This document shows positions 25,001-38,589 of a stretch of 64,000 nucleotides of DNA, in pieces; position 1 is the stretch's first letter, and each line of letters starts with the position of its first letter. Position numbers and translations under genes: made by a program. The stretch spans positions 9,056,887-9,120,886 of the forward strand of contig JANVCC010000073.1 in assembly GCA_025345505.1 (NCBI GenBank), given 5' to 3'. The stretch comes from Todiramphus chloris collaris (taxonomy: Eukaryota; Chordata; Aves; Coraciiformes; Alcedinidae). Below the pieces are notes generated by a model. That model was given only the letters and a program-made list of their open reading frames with translations, had not been told where the DNA came from and ran no database searches.

Positions 25001-28000
25001 AAAAAAGAAACAGGAGTCAGCTATTTGAAGAAGGTGTCAAAGAACAGCCCAGTTTTCAGAATGAGCTTCCTATTTCCACTGCCACTGGTGCGTTCACAGC
25101 ATTGCTTTCAGGATCTTTCGGTAGGAGCTGAGTGTCATTCAGCCAAGTGATGTTCCCATTAAGAAAGCAACATGTACCAGGGTCCTGTGTCTATTCCTCT
25201 GCTGTCAGTCTGCCTAATCACAGGATGAGCAGGATTTGGCCTGCCCTCAGGAGCACATCATATAAGCTGTATCTCAGCACGTGCTGCTCAAGCAGTGCTC
25301 TCCCCTTCTGTATTTCCCTCCAACCTTTTATCTGATACACCATCTCTCTCACCTACAGGCTGGCACTTTGCTGTTCTATTCATTACCCCTTGCACAGCGT
25401 GGGAAACATCTCAATTGCTGTCTGTGGACATAAGAAAAAACTGCACATGCTGTGGAGGCAGCATCACCCCTTGTTTCTAGATACACCTGTTCATAATTCC
25501 AAAGGTACAAGCACTTCAGCACTACCAGTATAATATATTATCATTATTAATAACAAGAGATGTTCTGTAGGCCATGATTCCTGGTTTTGCTGCACCTGGT
25601 GTTCATGGCCTAAAATGGGCATCCCTGTTGAATTTACTTCATTCTCTTGCATGGCCTTAGCTAATTTGGTGGTCCTGCTCACAAATTTGAGTGTTATACC
25701 TGTAACAGCCTCACTGTGCATACTTGGGTTAGTCTCTTCAAACTGTGGCCTTCAGTTGAGCCCAGCAGCAAACCTCAGGGCTTGCCAAGACTGAGCCAAA
25801 GGCAGTTTCTATTCAGTGACGGAGACAGAGTTTTGAAGACCTCCCTGAGATACATAAGGTTGTTTGAAAGTGCCTGTTCTGTCTGGACACTATTGTTCTG
25901 CTTTAGAAAACATATTTCCATGTATATTCTTATGTAAGCAGACTGAATCAGCTTTGGATTTGTTGGCTGAGTGTTTTCGCACACCTTCTTTTAAAAGTCT
26001 CCTTAACATCCAGAATCCAGGCAGGCTAAGAAAAGTACAGTTCTGCCCACAGCATCTACGTTGTCATGCTGTAGTTTGTCTGAAAGCCCCATCAAAGCAA
26101 TTATGATCCAAAAGTTGTGCTCACAGTCTGGCTCTAGCAGAAGTGTGTTGACTAGCAAAAGTTGGTGGCCATGCTTCTTCACCATTCCTCCCTTTGCACA
26201 GACCCTGTCCTCTGTACTGCAGCCAACAGCTTTTGAGCCTGTGTTTTGGGATGTAAAATTATGAGCTGCTATTGCTCGTACTACAGAACTAACACAACAG
26301 GTAACAACTACAGCAAAAAACCCACTCTGGTTTATATCAAAGCCTCCAACAGGAAATGGACCTCCCTACTATTACATGGCCTCAACTGCTGATAAATACT
26401 GACAAAATAACTACTACTTACTATTTGCCAATCTGGACATTCACAGCCTAAAGAAGGTGCCATTAGGTTATTAGAGTCTCTAACTGAGGGCAGGGGAAAC
26501 ACAACAATGCAGTCTGGATAGCCTGAGAACACGCAGGTTCATACCTTGTCCAATCTCTTCCTCTCCTTGAAGGGAAACAAGCAAGTCACTACCCAAGTGG
26601 CCATATTTACATCATTTCAGGTAATACATTAGCTCGTCATTTGAAAACACCTCAAAAAGGTCTATGTAAGAATCAAACCCTTAAATAAACAGACTCTGGA
26701 TTTCACTCCAGATGAAACTGTGCAAAGACCTAGCAAGCCAATAATTTATTTACTTTCATATTTACTTCAGTCAAATTCTTGGCAAAGCAAGGTCAAAACC
26801 TTTGTGGTTGGTGGGGATGATGCTGCTGAGCTCCTGAGCCCCCCAGGCAGCAACCCACGTGTGCAGACGTTGGTAAGCCACTCACCATGGCAGCCTGTGG
26901 CCATAGGTGTGCGAGGGTGCAACGTGCACACTCAGAAACACCTTTACATTTGTCTTTCTCATCTGGGTGGCTGAATTCAGGAACCACTCCAGGCCCCTCT
27001 CAAAGTCTGTTCTCAACCAGGAGTCTGGTTAAATCACTTAAGAGCAAACTGAAAGCAAAGATGGTTTTCTGCATCCAGCTGAAATGGATTGTTTCATGAT
27101 TACAAAAATATAACCCTTCAGATGGGCTCAGGGTTCTGTGAAGAGGTAGAAAGGCTGGGAGCAGTCTGCATGAAAGAGAGTAAATAGGTTTGTGGGGGGA
27201 AAGGCATTTTTCTTTTTTAACATAACTACTAATGAAATAGCGAGAGTGGCTTACAAAGAAAACATACAAACATTAGACTGCTGTGAATTATGCAGTTTGG
27301 TAAGAGATAAAATAATAATCAGCTCACCATCAAGACCAAATCCCCAAGCTGCTTGTAGGATCACGATCGGAGTGGTGTTGAATCATCTCTTTTGCATACC
27401 TCTGCGGTACACAGCGTTCTCAGCATACCAAGAGCTACATCCGCAAGCAAACTGCAAATCCAGCAGCCACTGCCACCCAGACCCAGTGGGGCAGTCAGAG
27501 GTGACCTCCACGTCAGCCCACTGCTGCTTTGAAGGCCCATTTTGTATAATCAACAGCTTCACCACTGCCAGCTCCTAGCCATCTCTTCTTCCTTTATCTC
27601 CTCAGGAGGCTCGTCCCTCCCTTCCTCCCACCCACACCTGCAAAAGGCTGAAGCTTTCAGTCAGCGATGGGGATGGTTGGTGACCAGCTGGGCATTCATT
27701 TGTTAGTAGAAGGAGGTGTCTTTAGCACTAGGAGCCCTCCCTGGCTGGGGGTGTTTGAGGAGCTGTTGTAGTAGTTCTAGACTGCCTGATAACCTCGTTG
27801 TCACCTCCCTAGGTGGCTGTAGTAAAAGTGCTGCAATTTTCTTTAGAAGGGCAGGAACCTGCAATATAATTAAATATGTCAAGTCAGTTCTGATCCAGTG
27901 TGTGGAGACCCCAGGGTAATTTGCTTCCCTTTATAAACCTGAACTTGATTTGCTTAATTTCTTTCTAGATGAACCTGAACACTGGCTTTCAATTCTCATG

Positions 28001-28709
28001 GCCTCTTATTTATTATTTTTTAGACAGTTCATCCCTCCAGACACAAATCATAATTACCAGAGACCGGAGGGAAAGAGCCCAAATTCAAACGAATACATAT
28101 ATACATATGTGTGTGTGCACGTGTATATTAAGCTGCTGCCTGTCAAAGGCAGTTTAATGAAGCTGGAGGGAAGCTTTTAAATAAAGTCATGGAGAATGTC
28201 AAGCAACGTGAAGCAACCTAGTTAAACACAGAAAAACCTGTCCTCCCTTTCGTTTGGCTCCTGATTTATGTCAAGCTGAAATAAATGATAATAACACAAG
28301 GTTATTAGAGTTCTGTATGATATAAATATAAAGCGTATGCATTTAGAAACCTTAAGACTATAAAACACAGATGGAAGCACACCATCCATAAGTTCCAAAC
28401 CATCTCATTTAAAGCACATGCAAAACACACCAAAGGAGAGAGCATGAGAAATAAAGATTGAAGTCTCAGAACTCTTCCTGAAGCACAATTTTTCTCTCAG
28501 AGCACTATTAGCACAGGGTTGTTTGGAGGCAGAGACTGGCTGGCATGTAGAAATTATGTTTAATTTTCACCAGCTCTTAAGCAAAACCTCCTGCACATAT
28601 ATTAGTTTTACAGTTGTAAAAAGGCAGAACCACAGCAGGGCATGGAAACATGCTGTGAAGGAGTGTGAACCATCTCAGGAACACATTAGCCCACCCTGCT
28701 CTGGTGCAG
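22024..28709. other. AT-rich non-coding stretch
   Basis: No gene is recognised. Open frames on both strands around 25000-27600 are short, overlapping and without domains. A candidate conserved block lies at 23795-24010. A TA/TG-rich microsatellite-like tract occurs near 28090-28130. Confidence 0.6.
23795..24010. promoter_or_regulatory. Candidate conserved non-coding element with a 16-base palindrome
   Basis: An AT-rich repeat-free block centred on the perfect palindrome AATTACAATTGTAATT (23824-23839), which has homeodomain-like ATTA arms. CATAATTACAGG and further AT-rich motifs follow. It looks like a developmental enhancer by eye. About one perfect 16-base palindrome is expected by chance in a window this size. 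Confidence 0.25.
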
Positions 28710-28978
28710 GGCTTTGAGGCAGAGGAGATCTCTGGTGCGTCATGACAGCCTCGTGAGGAAGCGTCACTGGTGTGACGTGGCCGCATACATCCTGCATGCA
28801 TTTCTCTACTCGCCCAAATCCTGAGCACACGCACATGGGCTGCTGGGGTTGCCCTGTGGGCAGGATATCTGAACAGCTGGGGTAGTTTCCTCCTGCCTAA
28901 TCATTTTTATCACTTTCTGGGGTAGGAGATCTCTGTAAAAAACTTCTCTGAACATACCTGCAGAACATAAATTTACAG
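28710..28978 (+). other. Candidate non-coding exon ending at a perfect donor, with CRE-like sites
   Basis: CAG|GTAAGT at 28976-28984, with GT at 28979-28980, is a perfect donor match. An acceptor-like GGTGCAG ends at 28709, giving a 269-base candidate exon. A nearer acceptor-like CTGCAG ends at 28963. The left part is CpG-rich for this region and holds three CRE half-sites, CGTCA at 28738-28742 and 28762-28766 and TGACG at 28773-28777. The last two form the inverted pair CGTCAC-TGGT-GTGACG. This could be an alternative promoter or exon, an enhancer, or coincidence. Confidence 0.22.
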
Positions 28979-28984
28979 GTAAGT

Positions 28985-31900
28985 GGCAATGCTGGTAATA
29001 GTTCAGCCTTTTCTCAACCTCTTTTTGCAGGGAAGCATTCTTATAGTGAATATATTTAACTATAAATAATAAAAAACTTTATAGAAAGGAAATGAGGATT
29101 TTTATACATCTTGGTTCAACAGGCTCCAGTTTAATTCTAAGCCCTTCATTTGACAAATAACTTCTGAGGTTGATTATAGGTCAAAATATCCAAGCCAATG
29201 AAGTTACGCTGATGCTATTTCAAGGACAAGTAGAAAGTGTAATTTAAAGAGATAACAACAGTGAAGAACAGGGCATTTGGATATTTTCTTCTACAGGTGA
29301 CTAAAGATCTAATTACTGTTAGTAGAAGCAAACCCTTTGTGTCAGAAAGAGTGCTTACTTCAGTGGCTGCAGATTAAAACACTCTAGTTGGTCCTTTTTA
29401 TATTCAGGAAAAAAAAATTAGCCCATAAATTCTTTTATACTTTCAGTGAAGATATTTTTGGAACTGCAATAAATTTCTCATTACATATAATACACTACTG
29501 TCTGATTATTATTTTTTTTTATTATTTTTACCCTAAAATTATGTCTAAATGGGACAGTCCAATTATGTCTGATTTAATGCTCTAATGTAATCCTGTGTGA
29601 TTACAAGAAAGGTCTCAGGTTATTTAACAAGTGACGTTTTGGATTTATTACAAAAGTGATATTGGAAGTATAGGACCTGTGGGGAGCCAATTAAACTTTC
29701 CTGGACATCATCTGCTTGTCAGTGTCCTTCTGTCACTAACCTGACACCTTGCCTACAGAAATAACCAACTTGTTGTGCAGCGGCTGGGAAAGTGGAGTTT
29801 AGTTCAAGGCTTAGTTTAGGAGAGCAGAAGAGGAAGACAAAAGAAAGAAGATTTCAGTTGTTTCTATTACTGATCTTGTCAAAATGACCAGTGTGGAAAT
29901 AGCCTGTCTTCCTTGGCTGTAGCATCCCAAAGAGTCAATACCAAACAAGCTTGTACCCTAGTAAATGTGTAAGTGAATATTTCTTAAAGGCCATAGAAGC
30001 AAATTCAGCATGGACTGTCACCTCAACCAGGTTGACTCCTTTTTGTACAAAACTGAAGTGAAAGGCAAAATTATGGCCCATTCTCACTGTTTCCTCACAC
30101 ATGTCTGAGAATCCATGTAGGGCAGAGCAGAATTCAGCTTGCAAAGTCATTGTGGCTCGTAAGGATCTGTGAGGAAGGCTGACCTTGGATGGGATACCAG
30201 ATCTTAAGTAGAAAGCTACTAAAGCTGACAATTAGAAAAACTAACTTCTCATTGCAAATGAAGCAGATTTGTTCAGTGGTGGACATGGAACTGTGTGATG
30301 ACTCTGTTACAGCACTGCTTTCAGGAGGAAAACTTGCACTTGAAAATGGATTTATTGGAATTTTTATAGCTGTACTTCTGGTCATGAGATATTGATTTTA
30401 CAGCTAGATATAAATGAGTGAAAATAAAGGGGAAAAAATTCCTGAGCTTTATCTCAGTGACCAAAGCAATGTCTGCTATAGAAGCCTTTTGCTCATATAA
30501 CCATGTGAGTAGTGCTCAGCCGTGGCACAGCAGTCTTTGTATAGCTGGGCCATACAAGGAAAGTTTTGTATCATTCCAGTAAAGCCACTTGCAGAAGTAG
30601 AATAGGTTTCTTAGCAGAAGTGCAATTTTAGCAGAATAATTCTGTTTATATAGCAGCTTTCACTGGTGCAATTATGATGACTAGATATTAGACTCCTCTT
30701 TCTCTGCACCTGAGAAGATTCATTGCTATGCCAAGAAAATAGGAGACCGGGCCAGAAGCAAAAGTTGAGTTAATTAGAATAGAGATAAGCTCTTTATGAC
30801 TTACCTCTGTTTTGCTGCTCTTATTACACAAGCAAAATGAAACTCATCTCATTATGCTAGAAACTGTACCAGCACTCAGCTTCCTGCTACTGGTTTCTAG
30901 CTGGAAAACAGCTACAGTGAGGGATGTAGTGAAGAATAGGCAGGTACAGACAAGGAGAGATCAAGGGAGCAGCCAATCATCACAGGAAATAGGATAATCT
31001 TTTCATCTCTTGCTGTATCCAAATCATTTAAACATTTAAACAGCAACAACAGTATCACATGAAAACCCTCATTCTGCCTCCACGTGCATGGCAACCATTT
31101 ATCTACTCCCCTTCAGCCCTTGGAAATCTTATCCTCATGTTACTTCTTTATTTCTTGTTTGTTTTTCTCTCCTTCACTGCAGACTAGCTCTGCTGGTCCC
31201 GCTGTCTGGCTGTATTAGTGCTCATCAGGTATAAAGCAGAGCGTGCGATACACTTTTTTTAGGGTATTCAAGTATGAACTATTTTTCATTCTGGATTCCC
31301 TCTACCCTGTTTTGTTCCATAACTTTTCCCAGTGCAGTGATCAACCCATCCTCCAATCAGCTCTACAACCTCACCAACAATACTGCTCCATAGATCAGCC
31401 CAGGTTGCTGCAGGACCATGATGGTTTTATGCCCCCAGCATGCCACTTCACACTGCCCCTAACTACCTGACGAGTGGAAGTCCCAAGGTTGTTTGTAAAC
31501 TGGTATGTCTAGTACAGCCAGAAGGCTGGCCTGGGTTGTAAATTTGATGTATTTCATACTTAAGTAGGAGTGTCAACTGTTAAATCCATTCCTTGCTAAA
31601 AATAAAAGCTACATAATAAGCCTGATGCTGTAGATCACTTTAAAGCAGATACTGTAATCCCCACTTGAGACAGATACATGACCTATTAAATTAAACATAG
31701 ATTCCTTCAAATTGCATGCAGAACCTCTCTCAGATCAGACTGACTCCATTACTTTACCCTGTAAATAGAAATATTGAACTTCTGTATATATTCAGACATG
31801 ATGTATATAGTCACTTATCAGCTTTTGTATATGCATGCTGTATTACCAGAGGCGTGCCTTGAAACAAACCTAGCGCTGACAACACTTTCAAACTGAAATA

Positions 31901-33693
31901 GGTGATGCCATCTTCCTAAATACAGAGCTATTTTTGTTAACAAAATAGGTCTTTGTTTTCTGAACAGATGACATCTATTGCAGCTGAGGAAAAAATGCCA
32001 TCTGTATTAAGATGCTGGTAATTTATTTTGGGCACACACATTTGAAAACATGTCTTAGCAACTGGGGGAAAAAAACCCCAGAGGTGACCACCTTAGGAAT
32101 GCCTTTATATTTGAATAATTCCACTGAGCTCTTCTAGATTGTTTTTGGGTTTTTTTTGTTTTTTTTGTTTTTTTTTTTTTTTGCTGGGAAAGCACACATT
32201 TCTGCACAATTTGCAGCTCAATAAACTTTGTTGTTGTTGTAGTTGTATTTTACAACTTTCTAGCTGTCTTCACTCTGACACGCAATTTATGCATGAGAGA
32301 TGTTGGGAGGAGCACTAAAATGGCACCAGGAAAGAATACAGGTGACCTGGTCTGGAGATAGGTTTTGATCACACCAAGACTTCAGCCTCTTTTCATAGTT
32401 CCTGAGATGGACAGAAGAATGAGTACTGTCCTCATGTGGGTTGCTGCAAAACAAAAGAAACAGGTTATGCATATTTTATGCCTGTGCAGCACATACTTAG
32501 TGTACTTTACCACTTACTGAGCATGGGCTGGACATAGCATTATATCATTATGTACAGGGTTAAACCAGATTACTGCTGAGTACCCACACCCAGCGTTTCA
32601 CAGCTGCTCTCCTGCTTTGGCACACAATCAGGGCTTTATTCCAACATAGCTCAGCAAAACTGCTACCTCCGTGTCTTGCAGCAACTCTCATTTATTTATT
32701 CAGATTTATCGCCACACCTTTCAAGCGCTTCGCTTTTACATGTTTTTGTTTTTTTTTTCCTTGGGTTCTTTATTTTACTTCCTAAACTTCATCACCTCGG
32801 CTGTTTTTCTGAGAGCTCACTACAAAACTGGGGCTCTTTCTACTCTTTTGCCAGAGCAGCTCTGGTATTACCACATAAAGCTACAAATGGGAATGTCAAA
32901 TGGGATCAAATGCATCTGAAAAACAACCAGCCAGCTGACCAAACAAATGAATAAGCAAAAAACTAAGCAGGTTATGTGAGGCCACCATCTAGGTGGATGC
33001 AACAAATAATGCTTGTACTTCTAGAACAAGGATAAATCAAGATGATGCAGTCCGTAGCAATATTACAGGGGTAGTATTTTCCCACGCACTAAAATGAAGT
33101 TCTCTTGAGCAATTCCTGCAGTAGATGAGTCACTGTCTGTCTTGGATGGTTTATTCAGAATTATTTCTGTTCAGCAGGAATGGAGGAGAAATCTTATTCT
33201 CCACTGTATGTGAGCCCTCATATTTGCCAGTACCATGCTGATGCAGTCCAGCATTTTGATGCATGGTCACAGGTTATAGTCATCTGTCTCTCAATAAGTT
33301 TGCAGTTTTCCAAAAAGCATATCCATGTTTAGAAGCAAGGAAGCTGGATGTACCTTATTTTTTTTTTATTTGCATAAAGGTCTGCTTTCTGAGCCATGTG
33401 CTGCACATCAGGCTGCAATAGTAATAGTTCTGTGAACGGGGAATGCCAGCTGATGGCAGTGGGAAGTGTGACGCCTTTCTCAGAGGTCACAGCATTGGAG
33501 AGTAGCTGTGACTGGGAAGAGCTGAAGCCATTCTTTCATCTCTAAGTGTGAAGCCAGCCTATATATTGGTGAAGCCACTTCAGGGACACGCTTCAGCAAT
33601 AAGACATGACAAGCTGTGAATTACAGTGCATTAATTCAAGCCTAGCATATTGTCAAGTATGGGGCCAAAGGGCTAAGAGCCATCCATACAACT
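28985..33693. other. AT-rich non-coding stretch
   Basis: No gene is recognised. It contains T-rich low-complexity DNA at 29512-29530 and 32141-32182, and otherwise only short unsupported open frames. A minus-strand donor-like ACTTACCT near 30800 has no convincing partner acceptor. Confidence 0.6.
32141..32182. repeat. Poly-T tract with G interruptions
   Basis: Runs of T separated by single G or GGG, ending in an unbroken run of about 15 T. It is low-complexity. It could be the complement of an old poly(A) tail, but no parent element is recognisable beside it. Confidence 0.85.
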
Positions 33694-33723
33694 AGGTGTG
33701 AATTAATTCACACTGGTTCACAC
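33694..33723. promoter_or_regulatory. Palindromic T-box-like site
   Basis: AGGTGTGA (33694-33701) is the consensus T-box half-site. It forms part of a perfect 18-base palindrome, GTGTGAATTAATTCACAC (33696-33713), so a second inverted TCACAC arm is present. Another TTCACAC follows at 33717-33723. T-box factors bind paired half-sites of this kind. The AATTAATT centre is also homeodomain-like. Function is inferred from motifs only. Confidence 0.3.
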
Positions 33724-35385
33724 ACTGAAGTGTCTTATTGTGATAATAGATTTAATACTCCTAAAATGTTATTTTAAAATATCTATATATTATTAATTAA
33801 GATGTAAGACATATGCCTCCTGAACACTGAATTATATCTCAATGAAACCATTGCTCAAAATTCTTATTAACCCAGAAGGTCACTCAATTTCTCCTGCCCA
33901 TTTTGTAATAATAAATAGTATAAACTGTTCAGACCATTCCATCTCTTTGTTACAGGAACTATCACCATCAAAAGGGAAATCCCTCTTCCTGTATGTAAAA
34001 TTAATGTATGTGGTTGGATAAATTTTTCTTGCGTGTAGATGTTCAGCCATACATTTCTGGATTTCTCTTTGATAAGTAAGTGCTGGCTACCACTGAGTGA
34101 TTATGTGGAAAAACCATACCAGGAGGAAAGATGCCTGTATACAAGCTCTAATCAATGAACTTTGCTACCCATCAATTCATATTTCCAAAGTGCTTGCATT
34201 GAAATAAAAGTCATTATGGATGTGTCAATTAGTAAGAAAAACAGACTGGGCTTTTGTCTCTTGCTAGTGGAGGTCAAGGTACTCCAATTTTAATAGTGTC
34301 ATCCAGAGAAGAGCTAAAAACCAGATTGGGTGGAGCCCAGCCCTGAGGAAAGTCTATTAAAGCTGATGGGAATTGCCCAGAGTGGGTCAAACTCATTCAC
34401 TTCTACCAGGAATGAGTTTGGTCCCCTGGGAACAGTTAAATATTTAATCCATTTCTGGTTTTTGTTTTGTTTTGTTTTTCACCGAGTGTTGGGCTTCTGA
34501 ACTGTTTATAAGAGAAAATGATATAGTAAATTATGTAAGATGAATGATACAGGCTGGCAGTGTGAGAAATCTACTATTCGTAACTAATTCTAATATTTTA
34601 AGCTACTGTATGTCATAGCTAAAGCGGCACATGCTATCACCGAGCTGTCTTTGAGATTTACTACTTGTGTTAGTGTTTCATCTCTGGTTTGTTTAAAATG
34701 TTTGGGGCGCTTGAGTCTACAGTGCTGTGCTGAGACTGTGAGCTGCATGTAAAAGGCTCAACATGCCCTTCTGCAGCTGGGCGGATGAGCAGAGAGGTCT
34801 GCTGTGGAGGCAAATTGAAGTAAATGACCAACAGTCATTTAAATGTTTCTGTATCAAAAGACAGCTCTATCAAGGGGCGACAGTGGAAGGCCTTGGCATG
34901 GGTGAAGACAAGCTTTTGCGAACCTGAAGGGAGAAGAACCAGTCAGATCTGAGGCTTAGTACAAAGGCAGCCATGAGAATATGTGCCCTCCACACACTAG
35001 CTAAGCAGACCTGTCTCCTCTGAAGACAGAAGGCTTCCAAGTAAAGGTTTTTACGTTTTATTGATCTTTGTCTTTTATCTTCCTCTGCAGCAAACCTTTC
35101 CAACAGCACAAACATTTTATTAGACAGTTACACTGTTGTGGCTGCTGTATGTTCCTTACAGAGTACACCTTCTCTATGCTGTGCCGTTTTTGCCTTACAA
35201 AGCAAGTTAATAAATTATAAAGTTACAAGCTTTGATTGCATCACATTCAAGCTGCTCTCACCAAGAGGCTGTGTTACTCAAGATATTAGGAGAGAGAGCA
35301 CTGCTCTGACCTCATTTACTGGGCAAGCAGGAGCATTGCCGAGCCGCAGACCCCGGAGCATAGTGAAACCATTGTCTCCTTCCAG
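33724..35385. other. AT-rich non-coding stretch
   Basis: No gene is recognised. It contains a short GTTTT repeat at 34459-34479 and otherwise unremarkable sequence. Confidence 0.6.
34459..34479. repeat. Short GTTTT repeat
   Basis: A few tandem GTTTT units flanked by T. This is a minor microsatellite. Confidence 0.8.
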
Positions 35386-35458
35386 GACAAGCCACGGAGC
35401 CCGAACCGCAGGAGCGTAATCTTGGATGTCCGTTAGCGTTTCAGGCTGCATTACATGG
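35386..35458 (+). other. CpG-rich exon-like segment (candidate only)
   Basis: A good acceptor (TTGTCTCCTTCCAG, ending at 35385) and a good donor (CATGG|GTAAGC, GT at 35459-35460) bound 73 bases. The segment retains about five CG dinucleotides, and more lie just upstream at 35340-35355, in otherwise CpG-poor DNA. The frame starting at 35388 is open across the whole segment; the other two frames contain stops. An open frame of this length is not significant alone. It could be a small coding or non-coding exon of the gene beginning at the CpG island, or an unmethylated regulatory patch. The encoded peptide is not recognised. Confidence 0.25.
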
Positions 35459-35460
35459 GT

Positions 35461-38400
35461 AAGCAGTGAAAGGAGATAGTATCTAAGCATCTGGGAGAAA
35501 AGTCTATGACAGGTTTATTTGATATTTTTACTGGAGACCGTACAATTACTGGAATACCTGGATTTATTTGAATGGAAGTATTATAGAAATATTCTCTCCA
35601 GTGGTTTCCTGCATGGATAGGAAATTTCATGTTGCAGCCAAAATTTTGTCAGAGGGTCACAACCTCTTTCTCAATGCTGAAAAACTGTTGGAACTCACCC
35701 TCTAATAAAAGGAAAGTCTTCCAAAGAGATTAACCCCCCTAGGCCTGCAACAGAGGGTTCCTCCATGCTGCACACTGCCCAGGGCTGGGGCGTGAGTGGA
35801 CCAGGCCAGTGCGACACGCTGGGGCACCTTCTCATCGAAGCCCTGCGAAGGGTGGCACCCTCACAAGGACCTGCTCTGGGGTTCGATGTTTGGCAAAGCA
35901 GGCAAAAGTGGAGATGCAAACTCGAAATGTATGTTAACCCCATTTCTGAAGGCAGCAGACTCCAGTTGAGGGAATATTGCTCTAAGTCCTGTGCTGGCAG
36001 GCACTGGGCATTTCAGAGAAAGAGCATCACACCTACAGCTGAGGAAAAGCAGTACAGGATCTTGACTTGTGCAAAATCCAGTCGGGGTTTGTCTTCTCAC
36101 GGAATTACTTCTGGTTGCTGTCTTCTGAGTGAAACCTTTTAAACATGCAAAACGTGTGGCGAAAATGGGAATTCTGAAGTACTGGTCTGCACGCTTTGAA
36201 GTGAAACTGAAAGTTTCATCTTGGAAATCTCACTGGCCTTGTACAGCCTTGCTCTGCCCTGTTGCCTTTTTGTGGAAGCAGCTGTTTTGACCATCTCTGT
36301 ATTAGTGTGCATAAAACCCCACAAGCTAGGGACAGAACAAGTTTGTCTCCTTTTTTTATTTTTTTCCCTGCATCTGAATTGCCAGACTAGATGAGAGATA
36401 GAGTCCACCAAATCCATTTTCCTGTCTCCAATAGCACCCAGAACCAGATGTCTTGGACAAAGGCATAAGAAACCTCAGTTCTGGCAAAAAGGGAATAATC
36501 TTGCCCCCCTGATGGGTTCATCTTAATCTCTAGGAGTGGGAAGGTGTTTGAAACTCTGAGGTATGAGCTTTTACATCCTTTCTACAAGTCTCCTAGCATT
36601 AATTATCATAACTCTGGCACCTCTAAAAGCTTGTTGTAACATTTGGCACTGCGTTGAGTGTAAAGCGTGTTGAAAGAGGAGAACAGGACTTCTAAAAAAG
36701 CTGAGGCACTGCTGGGATTATTGACTCAAGGACCTCAGTGAGGGAACATAACACAGGGTCATGTTTCCTAGTAATAACATGGGTGGTTGACTTCCCAGCA
36801 TAAGGAAAAACTGGAAAAATTGGAACTCATGTTGTTTTGGATAGAGCCCAAGAAGTTACTGGAGATTTACAATTAGATCATGCAGAAACTGTGGGCTGAT
36901 TTGGTTTCATTTTTCAAACAGATGTTGGAGAGGTCCCGCAAGAGGTGGTGTGGAGGGCAGCTATATTACTAACTGAAATAAGTGTAGCTAATTCCAATTT
37001 AATACTGTATTTTATGCATTACAATCACTTTCCTAAGTGTAAATATAAAGCATATTAATTATTCCATGGTAATTTTCTAGCCTTATAATTAAGTCATTTT
37101 CCTTCAAAAGAACCTATAGAGTTGTGGCTCAGATTTTCAGCAGGCATTTCTCCTATTGGCAGTCACATAATCTATTCCATTGTCACTGATGAGTTCTGAC
37201 TAAGAGGGAAAGTGACAGTAACATCTATATCAGATCATCTGGAACGGGCCAACTGCACATTGCATTAAAATATGAAGTTGAGGGCAGTCCCGTGGGGCCA
37301 AGGTTAACAGTTCCTTTCCATCTGTAATTCCTGGGTGCGCTCTCTAAGCTGTCACACGTCAGAAGCGTTTGCAGAAGATATGCGAATTGCCAAAAGCTGA
37401 CCACAGCAAGACAAATACAAGCCATTCTGGGAGTATTGGTCAGTGTGGGTTTGTACAATAAAATTTAATTTTCTTCTGGGACACTGGAGACTGCCTTGAG
37501 CTGAGAGATGGCATGTGGAATAGTGTCTGATAGACTTTCTCAGACTGTTTATCTTATTTGCTGTCTCAGGTGGTCATTTCTGTCTTCCTATGCTTGAGTA
37601 CCGACGCTACCAGTCTGGCTTTACCTAATTGTGCTTAAGGACAATTATTCTACGTGGTTATACCCAGCAAACAAACAGACTATTTCCCGCCCTGTCCACT
37701 CTTAACAAAAAAACAGTATCACCCCTAGCACTAAATACTGTAGTCAGCAATCATATTACTTAGAAAACAAACTAATATTCTTTCTCCTAGATACCCGAAC
37801 AGAACAAAATCAAAGAATGGTTTTGATGTCCTTTGGTGTTTATTCTGTAAATACTGGAGGACACAGAGGGCCCTGACAGGGAAAAATCTCAGCTGGACAA
37901 TCAATCCCTCACAGAGCTCCCTCTGGATTCTATGGAAGTCCTGCAATCAGAGCACAGATCAAGAAAATCCCACTGTGGCTGCCTCTCTCTTCTTGTAGAG
38001 GCACCTACCAAAAATAAACTCTCCCCATGCTTTTGACAAAGCACAAACAAGCTTCTGGAACTTTTGCAGTGGTATCAATGTCCTCTCTAAAAATAGAGCT
38101 TCAGCTTTTACTGAGTGTAACATCAGGAAATGATCATCATGTAATAGTTGTTCAACCTGCTGACATGGTGTTTCTCCCATACGCTCGTGCTGAAGATTAG
38201 CCAGCCCTTCCATTCCTCCATTAGTCACCTGTCATATTTAGAAGATAGTAACCACAAAATAAGCAACCCAGTGACTCTTGTAGCAGTTCAGCATATTCAT
38301 ACTTCATAGCATGGCTGTAAACTGTTAATATTTGTGCTTCTAAAGCCAAAGACTTAGGTACTCCTGACACATTCTTCCTGTCCCACCTCAACAAAGACAG

Positions 38401-38589
38401 CTGTGCTGCATAGCATCCGTCTGAAGGTGATTAAGGGTTGATGCTTAATCAACCATGGTTCACTTTTATAAAGTTCAATGGGAACTGAATGTACTCACAG
38501 CCTTGCGGCTGGGGCTTGAAATGGCTGAGCTAACCTTTAGACACCTCCGAAAGTCTGCTCTGATGTGTATTTAGTAAAGTGAAATGAAG
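35461..38589. other. Non-coding stretch
   Basis: No gene is recognised. The part at 35700-36140 is somewhat GC-richer and has overlapping open frames on both strands without domains. The part around 36960-37110 is AT-rich and may hold regulatory DNA. Confidence 0.55.
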
